Below, piece after piece: positions 44,910 through 54,578 of a stretch of DNA of 64,000 nt. The notes under the pieces are model-generated. The model worked only from the letters and a program-made list of their open reading frames with translations. It had not been told where the DNA came from and did no database searches. How positions within the stretch are numbered: position 1 is the stretch's first letter; each line of letters opens with the position of its first letter. This DNA is from Actinomycetes bacterium (GTDB lineage: Bacteria > Actinomycetota > Actinomycetes > Actinomycetales > Microbacteriaceae). Position numbers and translations under genes: made by a program. Location of the stretch: NCBI GenBank assembly GCA_023386365.1, contig JAEWJX010000042.1, positions 62,001 to 126,000 on the forward strand. The letters run 5' to 3'.

Positions 44910-45742
44910 GAGTCGGCCCTCCGTCGCCCGGTGACGATGAGGTAGTCCCAGTGCATGCCGTCCGGATGCGTGAACTCCTCCGCGAGGTCGTCGATGTCGT
45001 CCGCGAGGGCGCGAGTCGCCTCCTCGTCGCCGGCGAGTGCGGCGAACGCCATCACCGTCGGGCCGTAGAACTCGGCGAAGAAGCGGCGGAAGTCTCCGCG
45101 CTCTCGGAACGCACCCGCCACGAGGGTTCCGGGGATGGCGTGCTCGATACGGACACGGTCGCCGAAGAGCCCGCCGACGTAGTCGACGTCGCCCCAGGAT
45201 GCGGGGGGACGCGCTCCCGCGGGTCCGGCGGGGAGGTGCCGGGCCATCGTGACGAACAGACGACCGATGAAGCCGTCAGGAGTCCAGTTGAGCAGCCCGA
45301 TCCGGCCGCCCACCCGCGTGACGCGGACGAGCTCATCGGCGGCGAGCTGGTGGTCGGGCGTGAACATCACGCCGACGCAGGAGGTGACGACGTCGAACGA
45401 CTCGGTCGCGAACGGGAGCGCCTCCGCGTCGGCTTCGAGCCACTCGAGCTGGGCGCTCGCGGCGGCGGCGCGTTCGCGCCCCGCCTCGAGCAGCTGAGGG
45501 ACGATGTCGGACGCCACGACCCGGGCACCGCGGAGGGCGGCGGGGATCGCGACGTTGCCCGAGCCTGCGGCGATGTCCGCCAGGCGCTCGCCGGAGACGT
45601 CTCCGACGGCATCGAGGAGGGCGGGGCCGAGGCTCGGGATCAGCTCGTCCGCGACCCGCGTGTAGTCGCCGGCTGCCCAGATCGCACGGGCGCGGTCCTT
45701 CGGTGCGGCGGTGCGGGGCGTCGAGGTGGGGGTGGTGTTCAT
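44906..45742 (-). CDS. SAM-dependent class I methyltransferase
   Basis: A 278-residue cytoplasmic methyltransferase. Motif I is LADIAAGSGNVAIPAA, the acidic residue binding SAM is in VVASDIVPQLLE, motif II/III is LEWLEADAEALPFATESFD (the UbiE-like pattern), and LVRVTRVGGRIGLLNWTP follows. The substrate is unknown. The ATG at 45742 follows AAAGGAAT. It is the first gene of a coupled group with the 65-residue ORF and the LuxR-type ATPase, so it may be controlled with, or act on, the same process. Confidence 0.88.
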   Translation of the reverse strand: MNTTPTSTPRTAAPKDRARAIWAAGDYTRVADELIPSLGPALLDAVGDVSGERLADIAAGSGNVAIPAALRGARVVASDIVPQLLEAGRERAAAASAQLEWLEADAEALPFATESFDVVTSCVGVMFTPDHQLAADELVRVTRVGGRIGLLNWTPDGFIGRLFVTMARHLPAGPAGARPPASWGDVDYVGGLFGDRVRIEHAIPGTLVAGAFRERGDFRRFFAEFYGPTVMAFAALAGDEEATRALADDIDDLAEEFTHPDGMHWDYLIVTGRRRADS

Positions 45743-45856
45743 GGTGGGGGGATTCCTTTCGAGAGGCCGCAGATGCGGCACCCCACCACTCTCGGCACCT
45801 CGGCGCTCCGGGTCATCCGTGCTGTACACGGAGATCCGCACGGAAGCGCACGGAGT

Positions 45857-46585
45857 TCAGCCCCGCGGTGTCCAGCCCGACGGCAGCGGACCGTCGTAGG
45901 CGGCACGCTCGCGATCGACCGCGGCCGACCACCCCTGCGCCTCGTCCGTCGCATCGAATCCGCCCCGCGCCACACGGAAACCTACGTCGTCGTGATGCAT
46001 GCCCGGGGCTCCGCCGCGCCTCGTCGAGGCGCGCGCGCTCCACGCGTCATCGGCGAAACCCCCGCCGCGGAACACGCGATAGTCGTCGTAGCGCGCCGGG
46101 TCGAGCAGGTCCCAGCACCACTCCCACACGTTCCCGAGGGTGTCGAAGAGCCCGTTCAGGTTCGGATGCTTGCCGCCGATGTCCTGCGGTGCCGTGACCC
46201 CGTCGGCGCTCGTCCACGCAACCTCGGCCAGGGGTCCGTAGTGCGCACCGGTCGACCCGGCACGGCAGGCGAACTCCCACTCCGCCTCTGTGGGTAGGCG
46301 GTAGCCGTCGGCGTCGACGTGCCACACGACCTCGAGTCCGTCGACACCGTACGCGGGGTCGAGACCTTCCCACTCCGACGCGGCATTGCAGAACCGCACG
46401 GCACGCAGCCAACTGACGTCGGATGCGGGACGACGCGGGTGCACGGCGGACTCCCCCAGCAGTTCGGCTAGTTGCTCCTGCGTCACCGGGTACACGCCGA
46501 TCTCGAACGCCGAAAGCTCGACCGACCGGCGGAGCTTCCGGCGCGCATCGTGGAGTTCGACCGTGCCCGCCGCGATCCTGGCCAT
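45857..46585 (-). CDS. Formylglycine-generating-enzyme-like (SUMF1 fold) protein
   Basis: A 242-residue protein with the SUMF1/DUF323 fold: VELSAFEIGVYPVTQEQLAELL, RLPTEAEWEFACRAG, GLFDTLGNVWEWCWDLLDP, and the C-terminal FRGGGFADDAW with GFRVARGG. The two catalytic cysteines of true formylglycine-generating enzymes near the C-terminus are absent: the region reads RASTRRGGAPGMHHDDVGFR. It is therefore probably not a sulfatase activator; relatives act as nonheme-iron or structural proteins. No sulfatase is visible nearby. ATG at 46585 with GGAG upstream is used; GTG at 46597 is an alternative. Confidence 0.82.
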   Translation of the reverse strand: MARIAAGTVELHDARRKLRRSVELSAFEIGVYPVTQEQLAELLGESAVHPRRPASDVSWLRAVRFCNAASEWEGLDPAYGVDGLEVVWHVDADGYRLPTEAEWEFACRAGSTGAHYGPLAEVAWTSADGVTAPQDIGGKHPNLNGLFDTLGNVWEWCWDLLDPARYDDYRVFRGGGFADDAWSARASTRRGGAPGMHHDDVGFRVARGGFDATDEAQGWSAAVDRERAAYDGPLPSGWTPRG

Positions 46586-46686
46586 CTCGATCTCCACCGA
46601 GGCAGTCTGCCACGCACCCCGGCGCCGATAGGGTCGAACCGGGTCTCGACCCGTGACCGATACGTTCATCGAAAGGAACCACCACC

Positions 46687-46974
46687 ATGTCCGACGCTCC
46701 TGCGCCCGCCGTGCAGCCGTCCTACGCTCCCGCCCCGCGCACCAACGGTCTGGCGATCGCCTCCTTTGTGCTCGGCATCCTGGGCTTCGCGATCATCCCC
46801 GTGATCCTCGGCCACATCTCGCTGAGCCAGATCGCCAAGCGTGCCGAGGGCGGCAAGGTCTTCGCCATCATCGGCCTGGTGCTCGGCTACCTCGGCATCC
46901 TCGGATGGATCATCTTCGCCGTCGTGTTCGTGCCGCTCGTCCTCGTCGCCAGCACCAGCACCGGCGTCAGCTGA
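46687..46974 (+). CDS. DUF4190 small membrane protein
   Basis: A 95-residue protein with a proline- and alanine-rich N-terminus (about 18 residues), the family segment TNGLAIASFVLGILGFAIIPVI, a loop with HISLSQIAKRAEGGK, and a second helix pair (IIGLVLGYLGILGWIIFAVV). DUF4190 proteins are small integral membrane proteins of unknown function common in actinobacteria. The ATG follows a GAAAGGAACC ribosome-binding site. A strong hairpin lies 15 bp after the stop, isolating it from the downstream flavoprotein gene. Confidence 0.82.
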   Translation: MSDAPAPAVQPSYAPAPRTNGLAIASFVLGILGFAIIPVILGHISLSQIAKRAEGGKVFAIIGLVLGYLGILGWIIFAVVFVPLVLVASTSTGVS

Positions 46975-46988
46975 GTCGTCCCGCGCCA

Positions 46989-47027
46989 TCCGGGAGCCTC
47001 CCTGCGTCATCGCGGGCGGCTCCCGGA
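46989..47027 (+). terminator. Hairpin after the DUF4190 gene
   Basis: TCCGGGAGCC pairs perfectly with GGCTCCCGGA (10 bp) with a 19-nt loop, between the DUF4190 stop and the alditol-oxidase-like gene. It is likely a terminator. Confidence 0.55.
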
Positions 47028-47042
47028 ATCATGAGGAGAGAC

Positions 47043-48302
47043 ATGTCCGAGAAGAACTGGGCCGGCAACGTCAGCTTCGCCGGCGACGTGACTGCACCCA
47101 CATCGGTGGAAGCCGTCGCCGAGCTCGTGCACACGAGTCCACCGCGCGGTCTCCGACCACTCGGCACACGTCACTCCTTCAACTCCATCGCCGACACCCG
47201 CGGCACCCTGCTCTCCTCGGCCGGATTCGCTTCCGTCGATGAGGTCCGTGTCGCCGACGACGGCGCCAGCGTGTCGGCACCGGCGGGGATGAGATACGGC
47301 GAGCTCGCGAGGCTTCTCGAGAGCCGTGGCCTCGCCCTGGCGAATCTCGCCTCACTCCCCCACATCTCGCTCGCGGGCGCGGTCGCGACGGGAACCCACG
47401 GTTCCGGCGTCGCCAACGGCTCGCTCGCCACGTCCGTCCGCGCGATCGAGTTCGTCGACGGCACCGGCGAGCTCGTCACCCTGCACCGGGGCGACCCCGA
47501 CTTCCCGGGTGCCGTCGTCGCCCTGGGTGCGCTCGGCTTCGTGACCCGGCTCGAGCTCGATGTCGAGCCCAGTTTCGAGGTCGCTCAGACCGTCTACCGG
47601 AACCTGCCCCTCGCTGCCGTCCTCGACACGTTCGACGACGTCACGACTCTCGGCTACTCGGTCAGTCTCTTCACGACCTGGCGCGAGCCGGATGTCGTCG
47701 ACCAGCTGTGGCTCAAGCGACGGGTCGACCGCGATGGGGTCGCTCCCGGTGCGGTACTCGGCGCCGTGCCCTCGCCGGTGCCCAAGCACCCGATCGCCGG
47801 CGTCGATCCCGTGCACTGCACACCGCAGCTCGGCGCCCCGGGCCGATGGCTCGACCGCCTGCCCCACTTCCAACTCGAGTTCACCCCGTCCAACGGCGAT
47901 GAACTGCAGACCGAGTACCTCGTCCCCCGCGCGGCCGCTCTCGACGCGTTGCGCGCCGTGAGGCAGTTGTCGTCGGTCATCGCGCCCCTCCTGCAGGTGA
48001 CCGAGATCCGCGAGGTTGCCGCCGACGACCTGTGGTTGAGCGGTGCGTTCGCGACGGATGTGGTGGGCGTCCACTTCACCTGGCTCCCGCAGCAGGATGC
48101 GGTCGACGCACTTCTCCCCCGCCTCGAGGAGCGCCTGATTCCGCTCGGAGCGCGCCCGCACTGGGGCAAGCGGTTCCACGCGGGTGCCGAAATCCTGGCG
48201 CCCCTCTATCCGCGCTTCGCGGATTTCCGCGGGCTGGCGGAGCGGTATGACCCGCGAGGCGTCTTCCGCAATACGTTCCTCGAGCAGAAGCTGGCCCTCT
48301 GA
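47043..48302 (+). CDS. FAD-dependent alditol oxidase-like flavoprotein
   Basis: A 419-residue vanillyl-alcohol-oxidase-type flavoprotein, nearly the length of Streptomyces alditol oxidase (AldO, 418). The expected covalent-FAD histidine is H44 in RPLGTRHSFNSIADT. Other FAD contacts include LASLPHISLAGAVATGTHGSG and the final RYDPRGVFRNTFL. It should oxidise terminal hydroxyls of polyols such as xylitol or sorbitol with oxygen, giving hydrogen peroxide; the exact substrate is not told by sequence. The ATG at 47043 has GAGGAGAG immediately upstream. D-arabinono-lactone oxidase-like activity is an alternative. Confidence 0.88.
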   Translation: MSEKNWAGNVSFAGDVTAPTSVEAVAELVHTSPPRGLRPLGTRHSFNSIADTRGTLLSSAGFASVDEVRVADDGASVSAPAGMRYGELARLLESRGLALANLASLPHISLAGAVATGTHGSGVANGSLATSVRAIEFVDGTGELVTLHRGDPDFPGAVVALGALGFVTRLELDVEPSFEVAQTVYRNLPLAAVLDTFDDVTTLGYSVSLFTTWREPDVVDQLWLKRRVDRDGVAPGAVLGAVPSPVPKHPIAGVDPVHCTPQLGAPGRWLDRLPHFQLEFTPSNGDELQTEYLVPRAAALDALRAVRQLSSVIAPLLQVTEIREVAADDLWLSGAFATDVVGVHFTWLPQQDAVDALLPRLEERLIPLGARPHWGKRFHAGAEILAPLYPRFADFRGLAERYDPRGVFRNTFLEQKLAL

Positions 48303-48310
48303 CCTCGCGC

Positions 48311-48316
48311 TAGCCT
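48311..48316 (+). promoter_or_regulatory. -10 hexamer before the 111-residue hypothetical gene
   Basis: TAGCCT ends 6 nt before the ATG at 48323, indicating a leaderless start for the small hypothetical protein. Confidence 0.45.
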
Positions 48317-48322
48317 CGACGC

Positions 48323-48658
48323 ATGCCCGCTCAGGAGATCGCCGACGCCGCACTCGCTACCGCCCGCACCGCTCACCAGCGCGGCGACACGCTCCTGCAG
48401 CTGCAGATCGAGTCGGGCCGCCTCGCCGGGGCGAGCTCGTCGTGGGGGTCCTCCGAGAACCTCGCGGTCAGCGACCCGGACGTCGGGTGGCTCCTCGGAC
48501 ACATCGAATCGATCGGATGGCGGTTGGAGCACACCGGCTACGTCTTCGTCGAGACCGGATCGTCGAGCTCGCAGCGCATCCTCTCGACGGGCGAGGGAAC
48601 CGTCACCCGGGGCGAGATCGTCGGCTACTACGTGTTTCGACGAGCTGCGGCGGACTGA
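48323..48658 (+). CDS. Hypothetical protein
   Basis: A 111-residue soluble protein I do not recognise. It begins with a helix (EIADAALATARTAHQRGDTLLQLQ), then a strand-rich stretch IGWRLEHTGYVFVETGS, and ends VGYYVFRRA. No signal peptide or membrane helix. Its gene is preceded by a -10-like TAGCCT 6 nt before the ATG and converges with argG, with 1 bp between stops. Codon use matches neighbouring genes, so it is likely real. Confidence 0.7.
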   Translation: MPAQEIADAALATARTAHQRGDTLLQLQIESGRLAGASSSWGSSENLAVSDPDVGWLLGHIESIGWRLEHTGYVFVETGSSSSQRILSTGEGTVTRGEIVGYYVFRRAAAD

Positions 48659-48659
48659 G

Positions 48660-50111
<1,452 letters not shown>

Positions 50112-50192
50112 GGGCGCCGCAGCGCTCGCCCTCGACGAAGTCACCCCCGTTCGGGACGGGCGAGATTCCGCCGAAATCGGTGTGTCCGCGGC

Positions 50193-50198
50193 TATCCT
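50193..50198 (+). promoter_or_regulatory. -10 hexamer before the ROK regulator
   Basis: TATCCT ends 6 nt before the ATG at 50205, fitting the leaderless pattern and probably driving the sugar-transport operon. Confidence 0.5.
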
Positions 50199-50204
50199 GG
50201 CCGA

Positions 50205-51413
50205 ATGGCGGATCAGCGACGCACCCCGGGCTCGCAGACGTCCCTGCGCGAAGCCAACCGTGGTCGCATCGTCGACGCCGTCAAGAAGCACGGCGGCCTC
50301 ACCCAGGTGGAGCTCGCCGGCGCTACCGGCCTGTCGCCCGCCACCGTCTCCAACATCGTCAAGGAGCTGGCCGAGTCGGGGGTGCTGAGCACCTCGAAGT
50401 CGATGCGCTCGGGTCGACGCGCCCAGTACGTCACACTCGCCCACGCCTCCGGCCTGGTCTGCGGTGTCCACTTCTCGCAGCGTCAACTGCGTGTCGCGCT
50501 CGCGGACACCGCGATGACCATCGTCTCCGAACATGAGATGCCACTCGCGCGCGACCACCGATCCGACAACGAGATCCGCCGGGTGAGCATGCTCATCGCA
50601 GACATGCTGGAGAGCGTGTCGGCCGAGCGCGACGAGCTGCTCGCCGTCGGTATCGCCGTGTCGGCGCCGATGGACGCCGACAGCGGCATGATCGCCCGCC
50701 CCGGCATCCTGCGCGGCTGGGAGGGCATCTCGATCCGGGAGACCGCGGAGCGCGCCATCCGCGTGCCCGTCGCCGTCGACAACTCCTCCAACCTCTCCGC
50801 GCTCGCCGAACATCGCCACGGCGCACTCCGTGGGCACACCGACGCCGTGTTCGTCGAGGTGAGCGACGGCATCGGGGCCGGCATGCTCGTCGGAGGCCGC
50901 GGCTACCGCGGTGCGAGCGGCAGCGCCGGTGAGTTCGGTCACATGGTGATCGTGGAGAACGGGCCCCTCTGCCGCTGCGGGAACCTCGGATGTCTGGAGG
51001 CGATCGCCGGCGGTGACGCCATCGTCGAGAGCCTGAAGAGCCGCTACTCCTCGCTCAAAGTCGGTGACGTGATCGTCCGAGCGATGGCCGGGGACGACGT
51101 CTGCATCCGCGCGATCGCCGACGCGGGCTCCCACATCGGCGTCGCGGCCGCCAACATCGCCAGCATGTTCGACCCGGCGCGCATCGTCGTCGGCGGGCAG
51201 CTGGCACGGGCCGGTGAACTCCTCCTCGGCCCGATCCGGCAGGTCGTCGACCGCTCGCTCGCGACTCGCCTCGCCCCGCCCCCCGAGATCGTCGCGGGGC
51301 AGCTGGGTTCCCGTGCCGCGCTCATGGGCGCGATCGGGCTCGCCGGCGACCAGGTCAGCGCGTTCCCCGCCGCGATCCCCGGCACAGCCGAACTCCGCGC
51401 GGCGCTCGGGTGA
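50205..51413 (+). CDS. ROK-family transcriptional repressor
   Basis: A 402-residue regulator. Residues about 20-65 form a winged helix (GGLTQVELAGATGLSPATVSNIVKE), followed by a ROK sugar-kinase-like domain with VEVSDGIGAGMLVGG, SAGEFGHM and the zinc motif CRCGNLGCLEAIAGG. NagC/XylR-type members repress sugar genes and are released by a sugar ligand. As the first gene of the operon encoding a sugar ABC transporter, it likely controls its own transcript. The missing hexokinase-type catalytic motif at the N-terminus supports a regulator rather than a kinase. Confidence 0.92.
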   Translation: MADQRRTPGSQTSLREANRGRIVDAVKKHGGLTQVELAGATGLSPATVSNIVKELAESGVLSTSKSMRSGRRAQYVTLAHASGLVCGVHFSQRQLRVALADTAMTIVSEHEMPLARDHRSDNEIRRVSMLIADMLESVSAERDELLAVGIAVSAPMDADSGMIARPGILRGWEGISIRETAERAIRVPVAVDNSSNLSALAEHRHGALRGHTDAVFVEVSDGIGAGMLVGGRGYRGASGSAGEFGHMVIVENGPLCRCGNLGCLEAIAGGDAIVESLKSRYSSLKVGDVIVRAMAGDDVCIRAIADAGSHIGVAAANIASMFDPARIVVGGQLARAGELLLGPIRQVVDRSLATRLAPPPEIVAGQLGSRAALMGAIGLAGDQVSAFPAAIPGTAELRAALG

Positions 51414-51417
51414 AGTG

Positions 51418-52518
51418 ATGACACGCACCTCACGGGCGATCGCCGCAGCGGTCGCCGCCCTTCTCGCCGTGCCGGTTCTCGCCGGATGCTCCAACGCGGT
51501 CGGCAGCGGCACCCCCATCGATCCCGATACGGCAAAGATCGGACTCCTGCTTCCCGACTCGGTGACGGCACGGTACGACTCCGCCGACCGGCCCTACTTC
51601 GAGGAACGCATCGCGGAACTCTGTGCGGCATGCGAGGTGCTGTACGCGAACGCCGACGGCGACGCGGCGAAGCAGCAACAACAGGCCGAGTCCATGCTCA
51701 CCCAGGGCGTGTCGGTGCTCGTGCTCGACCCCTACGACGGCAAGGCTGCGGCATCCATCGTCGGTCTGGCGAAGAACCGCGGCGTGCCGGTCATCGCCTA
51801 CGACCGCCTCATCGACAGCCCGGATGTGGCCTACTACATCTCTTTCGACAACGAACTCGTCGGGCGTCTGCAGGCGGAGTCCTTGCTCGCCAAACTCGAG
51901 TCGGATGGTGTCCGGCCGGGTGACGGCGGCATCCTCATGGTGAACGGCTCCCCCACCGACAACAACGCCTCCCAGTTCAAGAAGGGCGCGCACTCGGTCA
52001 TCGACGGCAGCGGATTCGCGGTGCTCTCCGAGTTCGACACGCCCGGCTGGGACCCTGCCAAAGCGCAGGATTGGGTGGCGGGTCAGATCACGCAGTTCGG
52101 CGACGCGATCGTCGGCGTGTACGCGGCGAACGACCCGACAGCGAGCGGCGCCATCGCCTCACTGAAAGCCGCGGGCGTCACGCCCCTCCCTCCCGTCACC
52201 GGACAGGACGCCGAACTGGCGGGGCTGCAGCGGATCCTCGCCGGCGACCAGTACATGACGGTGTACAAGGCGTTGAAGCCGGAGGCCTACCAGGCGGCCA
52301 CCCTCGCGATCGAGCTCGTGAACGGCCGCACCCCTCCCGGCCAGGTCGAGGTCTCGGTGAACGGCACCGCCATCCAGTCGTTCCTCCTCGAGCCTGTCGC
52401 CGTGACCCGGGCACAGATCAAGCCGGTCGTAATCGACGACGGGTTCTTCACGCTGGAACAGGTCTGCACCCCCGACTACGCGTCCGCCTGCGCGGCCGCG
52501 GGACTGATGCCGTCGTGA
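51418..52518 (+). CDS. Sugar ABC transporter, substrate-binding lipoprotein
   Basis: A 366-residue periplasmic-binding-protein-like lipoprotein. The signal peptide ends in VLAGC, with cysteine at about residue 22. The mature part matches the type I sugar-binding fold: IGLLLPDSVTARYDSADRPYF, QQQAESMLTQGVSVLVLDP, GVPVIAYDRLIDSPDVAYYISFDNE and AIVGVYAANDPTASGAI; closest in type to xylose-binding XylF proteins. ATG at 51418 follows the ROK stop by 4 bp (or GTG at 51415). It delivers a sugar to the ATPase and permease encoded downstream. Confidence 0.91.
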   Translation: MTRTSRAIAAAVAALLAVPVLAGCSNAVGSGTPIDPDTAKIGLLLPDSVTARYDSADRPYFEERIAELCAACEVLYANADGDAAKQQQQAESMLTQGVSVLVLDPYDGKAAASIVGLAKNRGVPVIAYDRLIDSPDVAYYISFDNELVGRLQAESLLAKLESDGVRPGDGGILMVNGSPTDNNASQFKKGAHSVIDGSGFAVLSEFDTPGWDPAKAQDWVAGQITQFGDAIVGVYAANDPTASGAIASLKAAGVTPLPPVTGQDAELAGLQRILAGDQYMTVYKALKPEAYQAATLAIELVNGRTPPGQVEVSVNGTAIQSFLLEPVAVTRAQIKPVVIDDGFFTLEQVCTPDYASACAAAGLMPS

Positions 52519-53348
52519 GCGTCGAAGCGGTCGCCCCGCTCCCCGAACGCCTTCCTCCGGATCGAGTCCCCGTGCTGTCGATGCGCGGCATCTCGAAGAG
52601 CTTCGGCAAGGTTCAGGCGCTGACCGACATCCACCTCGACATCTACGCGGGAGAGGTCGTCGCGATCGTCGGTGACAACGGTGCCGGCAAGTCGACACTC
52701 GTCAAGATCCTCGCCGGCGTGCATCCGGCGGACGACGGCGAGATCGAGTTCGACGCGCAGCCGGTCACCATCCCCGATCCCACCGCATCCCGTGCCCTCG
52801 GGATCGCGACCGTGTTCCAGGATCTCGCGCTGTGCGACAACCTCGACGTCGTCGCGAATCTGTTCCTCGGACGGGAGATCTCGGGCGCCGCGCTCGAGGA
52901 GGAGGAGATGGAGCGTCGGGCGTGGGAGCTGCTGCGCCAGCTGTCGGCCCGGATCGCGTCGGTCCGTGTGCCGATCGCGGCGCTCTCGGGCGGCCAGCGT
53001 CAGACGGTCGCGATCGCACGCTCGCTCATCGGCGACCCGCGGGTCGTCATCCTCGACGAACCCACGGCCGCCCTCGGCGTCGCCCAGACCGCCGAGGTGC
53101 TGAACCTGATCGAGCGCCTCCGTGAGCGGGGTCACGGTGTGGTGCTGATCAGCCACAACATGGCGGACGTGCAGGCGGTGGCCGACCGCATCGTCGTGCT
53201 CCGACTCGGCCGCAACAACGGCGACTTCCTGGCACCCGACGTCGGCTACGAGGACATCATCGCCGCCATCACCGGTGCCACGGAGCACGCACGTCAGCTA
53301 CCCGAGCCGCCCCTCCCCGGCCCCCGACGGATCCGGCCGGCCCGATGA
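52515..53348 (+). CDS. Sugar ABC transporter, ATP-binding protein
   Basis: A 277-residue ATPase with Walker A AIVGDNGAGKSTLVKILAG, the Q-loop in VFQDLALCDNLDV, signature ALSGGQRQTVAIARSLIG, Walker B VVILDEPTAALGV and the switch histidine in VLISHNMADV. It has a single nucleotide-binding domain; the usual sugar RbsA/XylG-type ATPases carry two, so this is the short form and probably forms a dimer. The GTG overlaps the binding-protein stop by 4 bp. The unusual D-in-place-of-L region after the Q-loop is normal for this class. Confidence 0.92.
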   Translation: MSVEAVAPLPERLPPDRVPVLSMRGISKSFGKVQALTDIHLDIYAGEVVAIVGDNGAGKSTLVKILAGVHPADDGEIEFDAQPVTIPDPTASRALGIATVFQDLALCDNLDVVANLFLGREISGAALEEEEMERRAWELLRQLSARIASVRVPIAALSGGQRQTVAIARSLIGDPRVVILDEPTAALGVAQTAEVLNLIERLRERGHGVVLISHNMADVQAVADRIVVLRLGRNNGDFLAPDVGYEDIIAAITGATEHARQLPEPPLPGPRRIRPAR

Positions 53349-54556
53349 GCGAGACGGTGGAGACCGGGCGCTCCCGAATCGCCGGCGTGTACGACGACGT
53401 CCGTTCGCGCATCACGGGCGGCAGCCTCGGCTCGCTCCCCGTCGTCGTCGGCCTGGTGCTCATCTGGGGCATCTTCCAGGCGCTGAACCCGAGCTTCCTG
53501 TCGGCCGACAACCTGGTCAACCTCACGCTGCAGTGCGCAGCCGTCGGGACGATCGCCATCGGGATCGTGCTGGTGCTGCTCCTGGGTCAGATCGATCTGT
53601 CGGTGGGGTCGGTGTCGGGTCTCTCGGCGGCCATCCTCGGGGTGGGGCTCACCCAGCTGGGCTGGCCGCTCGCGCTGACGATCATCTTCGCGCTGGCCAC
53701 CGGTGTGGCGATCGGACTCCTCTACGGGTTCCTGTTCACGCGGTTCGGCGTGCCCAGTTTCATCATCACGCTCGCCGGTCTGCTCGGAATCCTGGGCCTG
53801 CAGCTGAAGGTGCTCGGTCCCACCGGGTCGATCAACATCCCCTTCGACTCCCCGATCGTGCTCTTCGCGCAGAGCTGGTTCCTACCGCCGTGGCTCGCCT
53901 ACGCGGTCTCAGCTCTCTGGGCGGGCGGACTCTTCATCTCGGCGGTTCTGCGGCAACGACGGAGACGGCGCGCCGGGCTCTCGACGACGGCGCTCGGCTG
54001 GCAGGCGGCGAAGGCCGGCGGGCTCCTGCTCCTCTGCGCCGCCGCCGTCACCTACCTGGCCACCGACCGCGGCGTCGGCGTGATGTTCGTCTTCTTCATC
54101 GCGCTCGTCATCGTGATGGACGTGGTCCTCACCCGCACGCGCTGGGGCCGGGAGGTGTACGCGGTCGGGGGCTCGGTGGAGGCGGCGCGGCGCGCCGGCA
54201 TCCGGGTGGATCGCGTGTACATCTCCGTCTTCGTGCTCTGCTCCAGCTTCGCGGTGGTGGGTGGCATCCTGGCCGCCGGACGCCTCAGCTCGGCGAGTCT
54301 GTCGTCGGGCGGCGGCGACACCAACCTCAACGCGATCGCTGCGGCGGTCATCGGCGGCACGAGCCTCTTCGGCGGCCGTGGTTCCGCGTGGAGTGCGCTG
54401 CTCGGAATCGCCGTCATCCAGTCGATCTCGAACGGCTTGACGCTGCTCAACCTGGACTCCTCCATCCGCTACATGATCACCGGCGGCGTCCTGCTGCTCG
54501 CCGTCATCATCGACTCGATCTCACGCAAATCGCGTGCGGCGCACGGGCAGGCCTGA
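53345..54556 (+). CDS. Sugar ABC transporter, permease
   Basis: A 403-residue membrane protein of the RbsC/XylH class with about ten helices. The class motifs GQIDLSVGSVSGLSAAILG and the late EAARRAGIRVD and AVIGGTSLFGGRGS are present. A cytoplasmic loop of arginines (RQRRRRRAG) marks the middle. It overlaps the ATPase gene by 4 bp (ATGA) and forms the pore for the same sugar. The best inference is a pentose such as xylose, not proven. The oxidase gene follows after 22 bp. Confidence 0.92.
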   Translation: MSETVETGRSRIAGVYDDVRSRITGGSLGSLPVVVGLVLIWGIFQALNPSFLSADNLVNLTLQCAAVGTIAIGIVLVLLLGQIDLSVGSVSGLSAAILGVGLTQLGWPLALTIIFALATGVAIGLLYGFLFTRFGVPSFIITLAGLLGILGLQLKVLGPTGSINIPFDSPIVLFAQSWFLPPWLAYAVSALWAGGLFISAVLRQRRRRRAGLSTTALGWQAAKAGGLLLLCAAAVTYLATDRGVGVMFVFFIALVIVMDVVLTRTRWGREVYAVGGSVEAARRAGIRVDRVYISVFVLCSSFAVVGGILAAGRLSSASLSSGGGDTNLNAIAAAVIGGTSLFGGRGSAWSALLGIAVIQSISNGLTLLNLDSSIRYMITGGVLLLAVIIDSISRKSRAAHGQA

Positions 54557-54578
54557 CCCGCAGACAGGACGGAACACC

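Noticed and set aside
45857..46585. Sulfatase-activating formylglycine-generating enzyme
   Set aside because: The two active-site cysteines are absent and no sulfatase gene is near.
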